Positions 44,517 to 56,163 of a DNA stretch of 64,000 nucleotides are shown here, piece after piece. The notes beneath the pieces were generated by a model that was not told where the DNA came from, did no database searches, and was given only the letters and a program-made list of their open reading frames with translations. Origin of the DNA: Fomitopsis serialis (lineage: Eukaryota; Basidiomycota; Agaricomycetes; Polyporales; Fomitopsidaceae); assembly GCF_022376445.1 (NCBI RefSeq), contig NW_025955081.1, forward strand, positions 1 through 64,000, in the 5' to 3' direction. The position numbers were made by a program, and so were the translations under genes. Every line of letters starts with the position of its first letter. Positions within the stretch are counted from its first letter, which is position 1.

Positions 44517-47500
44517 TCAGCGCCTGGAAAGCTCGCTAATCCGATTATTAGCAATACGCCGCGTCTGAGACTGAGTAAACTGACCTGAATGCGGAATCGA
44601 TACAGGACTTGACCTCCTTGTAACTCACAACCAGGCAGCTTTGTTCGTCCCGAGACACAAGCATAATCCGCTCCTCGCTACCGGCGTCCAGCTGTGCTCA
44701 TAATTAGTTGCATTCCCCGGGCGTTGATATCGAGCCGCTGCCTCACCTTGTTCAAACACGTCAGGACATGCGGCATATTGACCACAGGATTACCATGCTC
44801 GTCCACCTGGTGAAAGACATAGTCACGGAACAGCTTGATGATATACCTGTCCCCCGTCTCAGACCACCTCGGCTCCCGCGCAAACCTGATACCCTACAAG
44901 TCAGAACTGCCCACCACATCAACGAGAAACAACTTACTCAGGTCGTTCGTTGATGAACCCGAACTTGCAGAGCAACCTCACGAGACGCGCGTTCTCGAGC
45001 TCGCTCATCAGCTCGCTCTCGAGGCGATCGACAGTACTGTGGGGAAGGAAGGGGCGTGGTCAACACGAGGCCGATCGTCCCCACAAAAAACCCCAGGCAC
45101 GACTCACTTCTGCATCTCATCCATCTCCGCGAGCATCCGCCCGCCGAACATCTCAAACAAATGACCAATTGTCTACAACACGAGCCCGCATCAGCTCCCC
45201 GTTCCAGCGACGCAGACAGGCGCTCGACAGGCGAACCTTGTTCGGTGCGGGTTTCGAGACGAGGAAGAGCGCGACCGCCTTCAGCTCCGCGGAGTAGTGC
45301 CGCCCGACGTTCTCGACTGCCTTCGCAAAGTTGTTCATCGCCGCCAGGTTGTTCGTGCAGAGCGCAAACACGAGCTTCCCGAACATCATCAAGTCCTCCT
45401 GCTGCAGGATTGCGAAATCGGGTGCGCGCGCATCGTACATCAGCACGTCCACCACGCCGCATGAGCTGATCCGGACCCTGCGGCCGCCGATGCCGCGTCA
45501 ACGCAGTCGGGCGCGCTCGGAGGATGGGGGCGCACCTGTTCTGGCCAGTGACGAGCACCTTCGTCGCGTCAGTGATGCGCATGGAGAGGCCCGTGTCGTG
45601 GACCGTCTTGATCGCCCGCGCGATCTGGATCACATATGACCAGATTGTGCTCTCTGCCAGGCGCGGGCTCTGCGTCATCAGCCGGCCGTTCTGGTACTGC
45701 GGCGCCTTTGGCTTGATGTGCGCCTCGTACAGCGTGCGCGCGTTCGGGTGGTAGTCGTACACGACGACCAGCGCTGCGAGCAGTGGTGAGAAGAACTGCG
45801 GAAGAGAGGCGACGGGTACGTACAGTTGTCGCCAAAGGCACGCGTCGTGAAGGCCTCGCGCACGGCGATAATGTTCGGGTGTCGGATACGGGACCACGCT
45901 TCGATCCCGCTGAACGCCGCTTGCTGCATCAAGCGAAAATCTGTAGCAGATCAATCCTTCACTGGGCAGGCCGTCAACCGCACTGTACTCACTCTCGATG
46001 CGCCGCAGCGCGTAGGACAATCCGTCCGTAGAATTCGTCGCGCGATACATCGTCGAGTACCATTGCCCAAACTTGCGCCGCTCGCCAGCCGTTGCTTCCA
46101 GGGGGAACAGAGAATGGTATCCCTGCAGCTCCTCCGGCAGATTCAGCCCGTGCGCGGGCGAGTTGTACAGCGTTTCTGCGCGTTTCTGCAGCTCCTCGCG
46201 CACGGTGTCGGATATGAAGAACCGGTGAGCCAAGTTCTCGGGCCGGGGTTGTGTGTACAGATGGTAATTTAACTGCGAGAAGGGCACGTATCAGAAGGTT
46301 GAAAACAGATGGTTGAGATCGGACGCATGGGTCCCAAACGGAAGTAAACGTCGTGTAGATGCTGCGAAGTTATGGCATACTCCACCTCCATGCGAGGAGA
46401 GGATGGAAATGACCGGTGACATGGCCTCTCGCCTGTTCACAACCGATGGCTTGCCACTATGAATGTAACGCTCCACCCGAAGCTCGGCCTCCTAGCCCTC
46501 CACAATCCGTCACGCCTGGAACAACGTACTCGGAGATAAAATAAGCACCCCCCCGGGACGTATAGACCACGCGTAAGCGCACTCAGTCCCTCCTATCGCT
46601 GAGGCTGCACGACTCAGAAATGCCATAGCGGACACTGAACCTCTCCCGGTGGCTAAAACCCATCGAGCAATGGCTAGACATCATATACTTGCATGCGAGT
46701 TTGAGATCATCCAACGGTAATCACAGACTGACAACTCACCTGACGAGTGAAAGGAATAGAGCCGGGTGGAGAAAGAGGCCTGAGACCTGTCCGCCGCCTC
46801 GGAACCCTTGCTCGCCAGGTAAACTGCACGTGACCTCAGGGACGACGTGCCTTCGCGCGCCCACCGCGAGGGCAGGTAGCACTACACCATGGTCCTAACG
46901 CGATCCAGAGAAAGATATATCTCTGCGGTGAAGTACGGCGGGCACGACTTCGGTGTCGCAGAGCATGTAGCAGCAACTCCGCTGACCTCTAGTCTGCTGG
47001 CCACTAGACAGCCACTGTTCGGGCCCGACGAAGTCTGAACACGGAACAATAGTCTGCGCAGAGACCTGATGTCATCCACGCAGAAACCGGAGGTCGTATA
47101 TAGGACGTCTGGCCAATTTTAGCTGAGCACCAAGACTCAGCTTTGCGATCTGAGGATCAAACATCGTAGCCCTGCGATGAGACCCTCGGCACAAGAGAGG
47201 AAAGAACACAATGAAACAGAATAACTTGACGTAGGACGCACCGGCTGCTGAGCAAAGGTAAACTGAGAAGAGTACAGCGGATCCCCATCGAAGCCCATCA
47301 TCGCAGGATCGTTTGCGTACGGGTTCGCCATCTGGTGGACGTGAGGCACAGAACCTGGCGCGCGACGGAAGGCTCACGCTATGGGAACCATCGCTGAAGT
47401 TGTCGCCGTTCGTGCCGTTGTACGCGAACGGGTCGAAGAGGTCGTCTTGCTCCTGGTAGTCGAACTGGTGGTCCGGCGGCAATTCGGGCGATGAACTGCA

Positions 47501-48090
47501 GCATCGTGAGGGTGTGCCGATAGACGAATCGCGGAAGACGTACGGGGCTATCGAGAACTGCGACGGGACCGCGTGAACAGGCACAGGGCTCTCCGGGGAG
47601 ACGGTCTTTGGGACGAATACAGGTGCGTTAACAGCCTGGGCCGGGAGCGCTGCACTCGGGACAGGGGAATCAGGTGGTCTGGGGAGAGTGAGCACACAGA
47701 CACACTGAGCGGAGACACACGCTTACACAGGCGAAGAATCGTCGCGCTGGAAGTGGATGAGTGCGGTGTGGCTCACAGCGCGGGGAGGCACGCACGGCAG
47801 GAGGATGGTAATAGATACAGCCTTTGTCTTGGAATTTACAGGATCTGCGAGTCGTTCGAGACGGCCTGCGAGGTGTCCGAAAGCAATACGTACCCATAAA
47901 TGAGAATATTTCTACACTGCCGCTGGGTCGAGTCTGTGCGGGGGTGAGTCAAGGGCTCCGAGGGCAGTGCAGGAAACATACCCTTCTTAGAGGCCGACCG
48001 TGGGCTCGGTGGGTCCTGAGTGGAAGGAGCGACTATCTTGACGGCGGCAGAGGAGGGCCTGGAGAAGAAGGCCATGTCACCCTGAGCCAT
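44517..48090 (-). CDS. PAN3: PAN3, regulatory subunit of the PAN2-PAN3 poly(A) nuclease
   Basis: ATG 48090. The N-terminal CCCH finger is spliced across an intron: CRNILIYG, then [15 protein letters not shown] disordered linker follows ([34 protein letters not shown]). After a gap of about 970 nt comes [14 protein letters not shown] and the pseudokinase: [107 protein letters not shown]. The C-terminal coiled coil and knob domain show [49 protein letters not shown] and [18 protein letters not shown], ending SAFSELSRR if the last 50 nt intron (branch site GCTAATAA) is removed. PAN3 tethers PAN2 to poly(A)-binding protein for initial deadenylation. Its start is only 169 bp from that of TFIIE beta. 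Confidence 0.92.
46275..47243 (-). other. unusually long PAN3 intron or unresolved exon region
   Basis: Between the exon ending FTFAQQP (about 47245) and the exon starting LNYHLY (about 46272) lie about 970 nt, where other introns of this gene are 45-120 nt. Small frames inside (47072-47160 and 46882-47079 minus) could be exons, but none joins in phase convincingly. An insertion is also possible; no TIR pair was found. Confidence 0.45.
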
Positions 48091-48259
48091 CCGGGGCCAG
48101 GTGGTGGTCAGGACTCAGAGCAACTTTGACCAAACGACCTGTTCGCGATTATCCTGCGCGCATTCGCACGTGCCGCTCACACACAGCCAAACAGACGCCC
48201 ACAACTCGATGGCTGAGCGCTGAGCGGGGAGCACACTGCACGCCTCGTCTCTGACCACC
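48091..48259. promoter_or_regulatory. bidirectional promoter of PAN3 and TFIIE beta
   Basis: Only 169 bp separate the two divergent start codons, so both core promoters and 5' UTRs must lie here. No TATA box is visible. Confidence 0.5.
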
Positions 48260-49324
48260 ATGACCACGCTCGCTAGGGATGCTGCGGCCTTCAAGTCTGC
48301 CCTTAGCAGGCAGGACTACTCCTCCTGGCACTCCCAGCCGCCACCACCCCATTCTGCACTACCACCACCACCACCACCGATACTAGCGCCCCCCGCCGAC
48401 GCCGCCGACACCGTCGAACCGCCGCACAAGAAGAAGAAGCGGCCAAAGTCGAGCACGTCTCTCCCGCTTGACTCGCCTGTCATGATCGCGCAGCTGACCT
48501 GCGAGCGCAGATGTTGTCTATTCGCAGCCTGCGGACACGGGCACGGGCACGAACGTCAACACGCAGCTCGTGTATCTTGTTAACCACCTCAAGTCCAATG
48601 GCAACCCCATGCGACTGCAAGACCTGGCCATCATTACGAACATCCCCGTCGACACTACTCCTGCGCTCCTAGAGAAGTTCCGGGCACACGACCGCGTCGT
48701 ACATGATCAACGGACGGACCTATATTCCTACCGCGTGCGTATGCTCGATCTATTCGCCATTACTGACCCTTACTCGTCTCGCTAGCATGACTTCAATGTA
48801 CGAAATAAAGCCGCGCTCCTCACAGAAATACAGCGACAAACACGAAAGGGAGGCGGATTATCCGTGCGGACGCTGAAGGAGAGCTGGAAGGAGGCGCCAC
48901 AAGCGGTTGAGGAGCTCGAGAAGGAGGGTGAGGTCTATGTCACACGGACATTGAAAGACGGGCAGATGCGGATGGTGTTCTGGAACGAAATCAAGCCCGA
49001 CGAGGAGAGTGGGGGCATGGCGGTCGAGAAAGGTACGTTCGGAATCCTCGACCGGCTTAATAACATCCTGAAATTTACAACCCAGAATTCAACGACCTGT
49101 GGCATTCGCTCACCGTCCCGAACGACGTCGACCTTCTCAAGCAGCTCGCGTCGGAAGGCCTGCAAGCGACCGCGGCTGAGGCGATTGTCCCGAAAGGACC
49201 GGCAGGGAGGAAGAAGGGGAAGAAATCGGCGGCGCGGCAGCGGCAGGTACGCATCACGAACACGCATTTGAAGGGGCAGATCGACCTCTCGCGAGACTAC
49301 GTCGCACCTGCGGCGGGGAAGTGA
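48260..49324 (+). CDS. TFA2: transcription initiation factor TFIIE subunit beta
   Basis: Start MTTLARDAAAFKSAL with a Pro-rich stretch and KKKKRPK. The first winged helix follows: VNTQLVYLVNHLKSNGNPMR, LQDLAIITNIPVDTTPALLE, VVHDQRTDLYSYR. The second: HDFNVRNKAALLTEIQRQ, LSVRTLKESWKEAPQAVEEL, VTRTLKDGQMRMVFWNE. Then EFNDLWHSLTVPNDVDLL, a basic KKGKKSAARQ stretch and the conserved end TNTHLKGQIDLSRDY. Introns near 48737-48785 and 49036-49084 join in phase. The junction between the N-terminal exon and DVVYSQPADTG (about 48.43-48.51 kb) has good splice-like ends but a one-base phase conflict as read. TFIIE beta with alpha recruits and regulates TFIIH at Pol II promoters. Confidence 0.9.
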
Positions 49325-50292
49325 GGTGCGAGGCCGCCTCGAGGTCTTCATTCATCATTGGGCGGAGGTTATCTGTGCACCTGCCGCGTATCATCATGAC
49401 CGGTTGCTTGCATTGGACGGACTCAGCGTGGCTTATTACATACATCCATCGGTAGACGTGCTGCTTCTGTACATATCTACGCATGTCGTCTTCTCGTAAT
49501 ACAAAGAGCTTGTACACTAGTCATAGGGTTCGTTACTCCTCGTGTTGGTCTGACCTCTGTATTCGGTACTCTTGAGCTTCTACTCAGACGTTCATGACGC
49601 AAATCAGCTTCCTAGCTTAGTGTAACAGGCAACGATGCTGGCTGTCAGGGAGAGTGTGCGAGTACTGGATCATCGTGTTAAGCGAGAAGAGGGTTAACGT
49701 GTCCTCGAGGTAAGCCGGTCAATAAATTTATGATAAAGGGCCTTGCTGTTTGAGATTGTTCACGCCGTTTTGCAAGGAGTGACACTAGTGAATGAATTGC
49801 AGTGAGTACGTTACAATGCATATGATACTAGCATGTGCGTGCAGTCATTTCAAACCTCTGCGCGTCAAGCTGTTCATGTAGAGCTCGAGGCTAGGCAAGT
49901 ACTGCGTACCCAAGTTCGCGAAACGTTATTCGCCCACCGAGTGCGGCGTTACATCGCTGAAGCGGTCCGCGTCCTGTGGTGAGTGAACGAGTGTTCTTCG
50001 TAACTCAAGCCTAGACTGACAATGGCTGTCCTCAGCCTGCGTTGGCGGTACAAGATACATGATACACTTGACAGCAAGGTGATTTACAGATCAGCAAGGT
50101 ACGTAGGTGAGTCCATGGTCCATACGTACTCCAGTTCGTCATCGCCGGCGCGAACCTTTCTCCTCATCAATCGATTGGCTTCTGTGCGAACACACCGAGA
50201 TCGGTATATCCAAATCGAGCTGTCGGGCCCAGTACCCCCAGGATGTCCGCCAAGTTCCCATATCGTATGTCTGTTGCTGCGGGCGGTGCGCC
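49325..50292. other. intergenic region between TFIIE beta and LSm7
   Basis: Convergent 3' regions of TFIIE beta (plus) and LSm7 (minus). Plus-strand frames around 50.0-50.4 kb are antisense to LSm7. Nothing else supported. Confidence 0.5.
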
Positions 50293-50680
50293 TCATTCTT
50301 GCTGCGCGAAAGGGTTTGCAATCTCCTCGAACCCGTCCACAGGGCTGAGGAGGGTGATGGTTGGTCCACGGAGCACGACGAGGCCGAGTTTACGCGTCGA
50401 TGGTTGAGACTCTGATTCTGTTGATATACTGCTTTAGGACATACAAAGAGAATAAATTTCTCTCCCTGACCTGTCTGTAGATTTTCTTCTACCTCATCGA
50501 GCACGAGATTCAGTAGTTGGTCAAAGCCCTTGAGCACACCAGTCACTGGTAACGGTGAGCACAGGCATCCTGATAGCTTGCGCAGATGTTACCTTCTCTG
50601 CCACCCGTAAACTTGACTCGTATCCTTTCGTTTGCATACTTGGACAGATCGAGGATAGCCTCACGTTTCGGCTTGTCCAT
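50293..50680 (-). CDS. LSM7: LSm7, U6 snRNA-associated and mRNA-decay Sm-like protein
   Basis: ATG 50680. Three exons splice in phase to about 95 residues. Sm1 motif: EAILDLSKYANERIRVKFTG, GREVTGVLKGFDQLLNLVLD. Sm2 motif: KLGLVVLRGPTITLLSPVDG, then FEEIANPFAQQE before TGA at 50293. The two introns (about 47 and 59 nt) each interrupt a codon that is completed across the junction. LSm7 is part of the LSm2-8 ring on U6 snRNA and of the cytoplasmic LSm1-7 ring that promotes decapping. The length is normal for the family (human 103). Confidence 0.92.
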
Positions 50681-51282
50681 CGTTGGCTGAGCTCTGCGAG
50701 CGCAAAGCACGCATACATCAGTCGAGCACTCAAGCGAGTGTTCAAAGGACGTACTGTGAACCGCGACCTCTGTTTGACGAGCCTGCACCTCGCGCGCCGC
50801 CCCTCGCTGCGCCACGACCCTAGCACCAAGGACATGAGCTGAGAGAACAAAGACGAGACAAAGACCGACCACATACCCTGTCGGCCATAGTCTTCAATTG
50901 AGAGTGCTACACGAATAAAGAGTAGGAAAGCGCGTCGGGTCCAAGCGAGTGCACGGGGTGTATGCGGGTCGCGCGGGGCAACCTGAGCATTGCGAAGCAA
51001 CAATGAAGGGTCAGCTTGGGCCACGGAGAGAACAAAGAGGGCCTGCCTTGTTGTGGTAGGCGAGAGCGGCTCGTGTTGATAGCTGGATGGAGAAGGTGGC
51101 TTTGAAAATCCGACGCCGCGCGTGCGGATGCAGCCAGCCCACCCGAGCGCATCTCGTCTCCTTCCTCCATCCCGCACGAGCCGCCACTCTCCTCGTGCCC
51201 AACAACCCACCACGGTCCTTCAAAATCCCTTCACCCTTCTCTCTTCTCGCCACACGCCGTCTCCCGAGCGCGACTTACGACC
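50681..51282. promoter_or_regulatory. divergent promoter region of LSm7 and importin beta-1
   Basis: A 602 bp interval between the two divergent start codons. Overlapping minus-strand frames in it are Arg/Ser-rich and unsupported. No clear TATA box. Confidence 0.45.
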
Positions 51283-54200
51283 ATGAACGCTAGCGAACTC
51301 CTCGCGAATACCCTATCTGCCGGTGCGCACTCGACCCTTTCTCCTCTCTCCGCGTCCTCCGCCGTAAAACTCACTGCTACGATGTCCTCGTATGCGCACA
51401 GATGCACCTACGCGTCAGGATGCGACCGCAAAGCTCGAGGCCGCGTCCCAGGAGAACTATGTCAGTGTCGCCCGTTCCGCACATCCTCTCCCCTTCTGAC
51501 TCATGCGTCCGCGATGAACAGCCCGCGTACATGATGATGCTCTCCACCGAGCTCGTCAACGAAAGCTCGCCCGCACACGTGAGGAACGCGGCTGGTCTCG
51601 CTCTTAAGAATGCTCTGACCGCCCGAGTAAGTGATGAGATCATCCCGTCTCCTCTCGCCCTCCGGCCTAACCCCCGACCCAGGAAAGCGCACGACAACTA
51701 GACTACTCTGGCCGATGGCTCGCGCTCGACGAGAGCACGCGCAACAAGGTAAAGCAAGATGGCATGATGGCCCTCGGCTCGACCACCACGAAAATCGGCA
51801 CCGTCGCCGCCCAGGTCGTCTCTGCCATCGCGTCCGTCGAGCTCCCGCAGGGCCAGTGGTCCGAGCTGATCGAGATTCTCCTCGGCTTCGTGAACAACCA
51901 GTCCAACACGAACATGCGCATCGCAACGCTCCAGGCGATTGGCTTCATCTGCGAGACCATTGTGAGTGTGTTGGTAGCAGCCACGGACGCCACATGTTGA
52001 CTCTGCGCGCCAGAAACCTGAGATCCTGGCAATGCGCTCGAACGAGATCCTTACGGCTGTCATCCACGGTGCGCGTAAAGAGGAGCCGTCTGCAGATGTT
52101 CAATTGGCGGCCATCACCTCTTTGTTGAACTCTCTGGAGTTCGTACGCGAGAACTTTGAGCGTGAGGTGAGAGCAGACTTATATGCTGTGTCTATCACTG
52201 CTGACAACGGCGCAGGGCGAGCGTAATTATATCATGCAAGTTGTCTGCGAGGCGACACAATGCAACTCCGTACCCGTCCAAGTCGGCGCGTTCGAGTGTC
52301 TTGTGAAGATCATGACCCTCTACTACGAGAAAATGAGCTTCTACATGGAGCGTGCTCTGTTCGGCGTAAGTCGTGATTCACAATCGCCACACCAATTCGT
52401 TCCCCTCATTCTGTTCATTCAGCTTACTGTGATGGGCATGAAACACACGGAGGAAACCATCGCCCTGCAGGCTGTCGAGTTTTGGTCGACTGTCTGCGAG
52501 ATCGAGACGGATTTGGCATGGGAAGCCCAAGAGGTGCGTCTCCGAGATTACCGGAATAGCCAAATACCGACCACGTACGGGGATAGGCCTCCGAATACGG
52601 CGAGCTGCCCGAAAACGAAAGCAAGTTCTTCGCGAAGATCGCGCTGCCCGAGATTGTGCCCGTACTACTCCAGCTCCTCACGCGCCAGGAGGAGGACGCA
52701 GAGGAAGATGAGTGGAACATCTCCATGGCGGCAGGGACGTGCCTGGGCCTGCTCGCGCAGGCCGTCACGGACACGATTGTCCCCGCCGTCATCCCATTCA
52801 TCGAGGCAAACATCAAGGCACAGGACTGGCACCACCGCGAGGCAGCCGTTATGGCGTTCGGCTCAATCCTCGAGGGCCCTGACCCAACCGTGCTCACGCC
52901 CCTCGTCAACCAGGCGCTGCCGATCCTGATCGACATGATGAATGACCAGAACCTGCACGTCAAGGACACGGATGCGTGGACGCTTGGCCGGATATGCGAT
53001 CTGTTGATCAACACAATCAAACCGGACGTACACCTCCATCCGCTCGTGTCTGCGCTCGTCAACAGCCTGCAGGATAACCCACGCATCGTCGCGAACTGCT
53101 GCTGGGCGTTGATGAACCTTGCGGACCAGCTAGGCTACAGCGAGGGCGACGACCAATCGGCGGCGAACACTAACCCGTTGTCGCCGTACGTCGACGGCAT
53201 CGTGCAGGCACTTTTGCATGTGACTGAGACGTGAGTACGCATATATGCTTTGCGACGACGCATCTCATGGTGCGCGAACAGTGCCAGCAACGAAGGCAAC
53301 TACCGTACCGCTGCGTACGAGGCGATCACATCCTACGTTACGCACTCGTCCGCGGATACCATCCCCGTTGTTCAGAACACGGTGGTTGCTATCCTTGCGC
53401 GGATGGAGCAGTTGCTTGCCATGCAAGTGAGTCAACCTAAGGTCAATGAGGCTCTGCGGACTGGAGCTTACCCTTGTCCAGAATCAGATCGTCGGCGTCG
53501 ATGACCGCAACAACTGGAACGACCTGCAGAGCAACTTCTGCAGCGTCATCATCGTGCGTATACGAAGTTCATCGTATGTTCTGGTGACTAAATGCGCCTG
53601 CTTGGAGTAGAGTGTTACGCGCAAATTGGGCGAGGGCATCCAACCACTGGCTGACCGCATCATGACCCTCATCCTGCAGCTCATGTCTGCAGCAGGAAAG
53701 ACCTCGACCATTCTCGAGGACGCCTTCCTCGTCGTCGGCTCGCTCGCAGCCTCCCTGGAGCAGGGCTTCTCGCCATACATCCAGGCGTTCCTCCCCTTTC
53801 TCTACCCCGCGCTCAAGGCCTTCGACGACACCCAGCTGTGCACAGTCGCTGTCGGCGTTATCGGCGATATCTGTCGTGCGCTCGGCGAGCACAGCGCGCA
53901 GTACTCGAACGCGTTCATGGGGGTGCTGCTGGAGGATCTGTCGAGCGAGGTTCTGAACCGCGACGTGAAGGTGTCGATCTTGTCGTGCTTTGGGGACATC
54001 GCGCTGGCGATTGGGCCTGCGTTCGAGCCGTATATGCAGACGACAATGGGCGTGCTGCGGCAAGCTGGGGCGGTGCAACCAAACCCGGTAGGTGTATGTC
54101 ATGCTCTGGGTGATGTGCCGTGCTCAACATCGATTGCAGCTCGACTTGGACATGGTTGAGTACGTCGCATCTCTGCGGGAAGGTATCCTCGAGGCATACA

Positions 54201-54608
54201 CTGGTATCGTCACGGGCATCAAAAACACGGAGAAGTGTACGTCGTTATCTCTTGTTTCTCATCAGAGTCGACACAACTCATTGTCGCTTGCTTAGCCACG
54301 CTGCTCCTGCCTCACATTCCGCATATACTCGAGCTCATTCAAAAGTGCATGGCGGACAGCGAGCGGACGGACTCTGTCGTGAAGTTGTCTTTCGGCCTCG
54401 TCGGTGATCTCGCAGACACCTTCCCTGATGGCCAGATCAAGCAGCTTCTGATCGCGGAGTGGCTATGAACGAGCTGCGTGCGAAGGGTCGTTACCCACAA
54501 GACGTGAAGAAGACTCTGCGCTGGGCACGCGAGGTTGGTTGACTATATCCCGTGTTACCACCCATATCTGACATTTTGTTATAGATGGTCAAGCGGGCCA
54601 CTGCATAG
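51283..54608 (+). CDS. KAP95: importin subunit beta-1 (karyopherin beta-1)
   Basis: HEAT-repeat nuclear import receptor that binds importin alpha, nucleoporins and Ran-GTP. Start [13 protein letters not shown], about ten exons and about 860 residues. Recognisable HEAT segments: [91 protein letters not shown], the acidic EDAEEDEWN loop, [124 protein letters not shown]. The last exons encode [20 protein letters not shown] and VKRATA with TAG at 54608. As read, the frame stops at TGA near 54465 just before NELRAKG: one base is missing after the TGG CT of EWL. Because this protein is essential, a sequence error is the likelier cause. Confidence 0.93.
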
Positions 54609-56106
54609 ATATCCTGATGAGCTGCGTCGACGGGCTCGACAGTCGTGTTTCTCGTTTTGTTTTCTTCGTTCAATAATCTCGATCCATCTCCTACGTCTCA
54701 TGTCTCGCACTCAGCATCTCGCCTCTGAAGGAGGCACGTCATCCGCATGCACTGCACAGTAGAGCGGGCGCCCCATCGCGGGGCCCGCCACTCATGTCTA
54801 TAGGACTATTGGCTTCTACACCGTCGACGAACACCTGTTTTCCACCATTGTATCCCTGGTCCCATCCGTCCAATCTCATCGTCTGCCTCTCCCCGCCCTC
54901 GCCCTCGCCCACTTTCGCTCGTCCGGTGCTGCATCCTATGTTTTCAATAATGTCGCTGAGTCTGGACCGGAGTAGCTCCGAGTCTCCTAATGCCGTGGTT
55001 TCCTGAAGGGAAAGATATCACTCGCGTAGTACGATTATGCTTGTTGCATATGCTGGTCTGTTGAAATCGTTACACCCATGTATTCAATGCAAGATAAACT
55101 CGAACTCCACTCTGATGACTTGCTGCTTGCAGATCATAGCCTACGCAAATTTTGCAACTTCAGGGCTTCAGTATTCGTTTCCGAAGAACTCCCCGTTGGC
55201 AAACCTGTACGCAGACCCACGCAGTGTGCGCGCACGATCAGCCTGACGGATTCGACTTGGGCGTGCTACTACTTATACTAGTTCGAAGCCCGCGGCTGCC
55301 TCACCTTGACTTCGCCACACACGCGCTCTCACCTCGGCCTCTCAACTACAAGAGGGATTCGCCAGCCTACTCGTGACAAATGTTTCGAGCGGACATCACT
55401 TACGTGAGGCTCCCACTGCTGTGTTCGTTCTCAGAGTGGCGCAGTTGCAACCGAGCCAACTTATTGGCTGGACAACAACTCGACACCCAACTTGGCAAGT
55501 CGGGCACAGCCAACCATCATAATGTTCACAACCATCGACGGTCGCGACGTATCCTCGGGTGACCGCCGAACATACAACGTGATGGTTACTATAAGTCGTC
55601 GATGCTCGTCAGTCAGAGGCAGAAAGGGCCCATCTGCACTGCGGTCCACGCCGTTGAACCTTGTGCAACGTATCGGATCCTACACCGCTTCGGGGTGCGT
55701 CGTGTTGAGCCACTATTTCCCGTGTATAGCATAGACATGGAGTACAGGCACGAAACAGCATTCATCCAATGGTCGCTCTGCGCGCTTCAAAGCCACTGGT
55801 AGCACGCTCGTCTGGCACTGCTGCTGCGGTCGGCACTGTTGCGGCCATGGCAGTAGTAGTAGGATAGGCGTCCGCTTCGAGACATGGTCTCATGCGGCCT
55901 TTGGGGTGACGCCGTTGGCTGGCCGGTATTCGACGCTGCGGCGCTTACGACTGTTACTTGCGGTCACAGCAGGTCTTCTAGCGATCCTCGCATCGACAGG
56001 GGGCGGTGATGGGCGCACTCCACACCTCTACTTTGTCCGGTCGAATCGTGCCTTGAGCCAGAGAAGATGGCTGAGCATTCGTCTGTTCACGACTCGCTGT
56101 TCACGT
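54609..56106. other. intergenic region upstream of membrane gene copy 2
   Basis: About 1.5 kb. A strong GC hairpin, GCGGGCGCCCC/GGGGCCCGC with a 5 nt loop, occurs at about 54764-54788, roughly 160 bp after importin beta-1. Otherwise only short frames. Confidence 0.45.
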
Positions 56107-56114
56107 ATAAAAGG
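56107..56114 (+). promoter_or_regulatory. TATA box of membrane gene copy 2
   Basis: TATAAAAG, 57 bp before the ATG. The leader contains TCATCACCCTTTCTCCGT, which is also present at the same place before copy 1, so the promoter was duplicated together with the gene. Confidence 0.65.
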
Positions 56115-56163
56115 GCCTTGATGCATCGTAGACCACCCTCATCACCCTTTCTCCGTCTGTATC

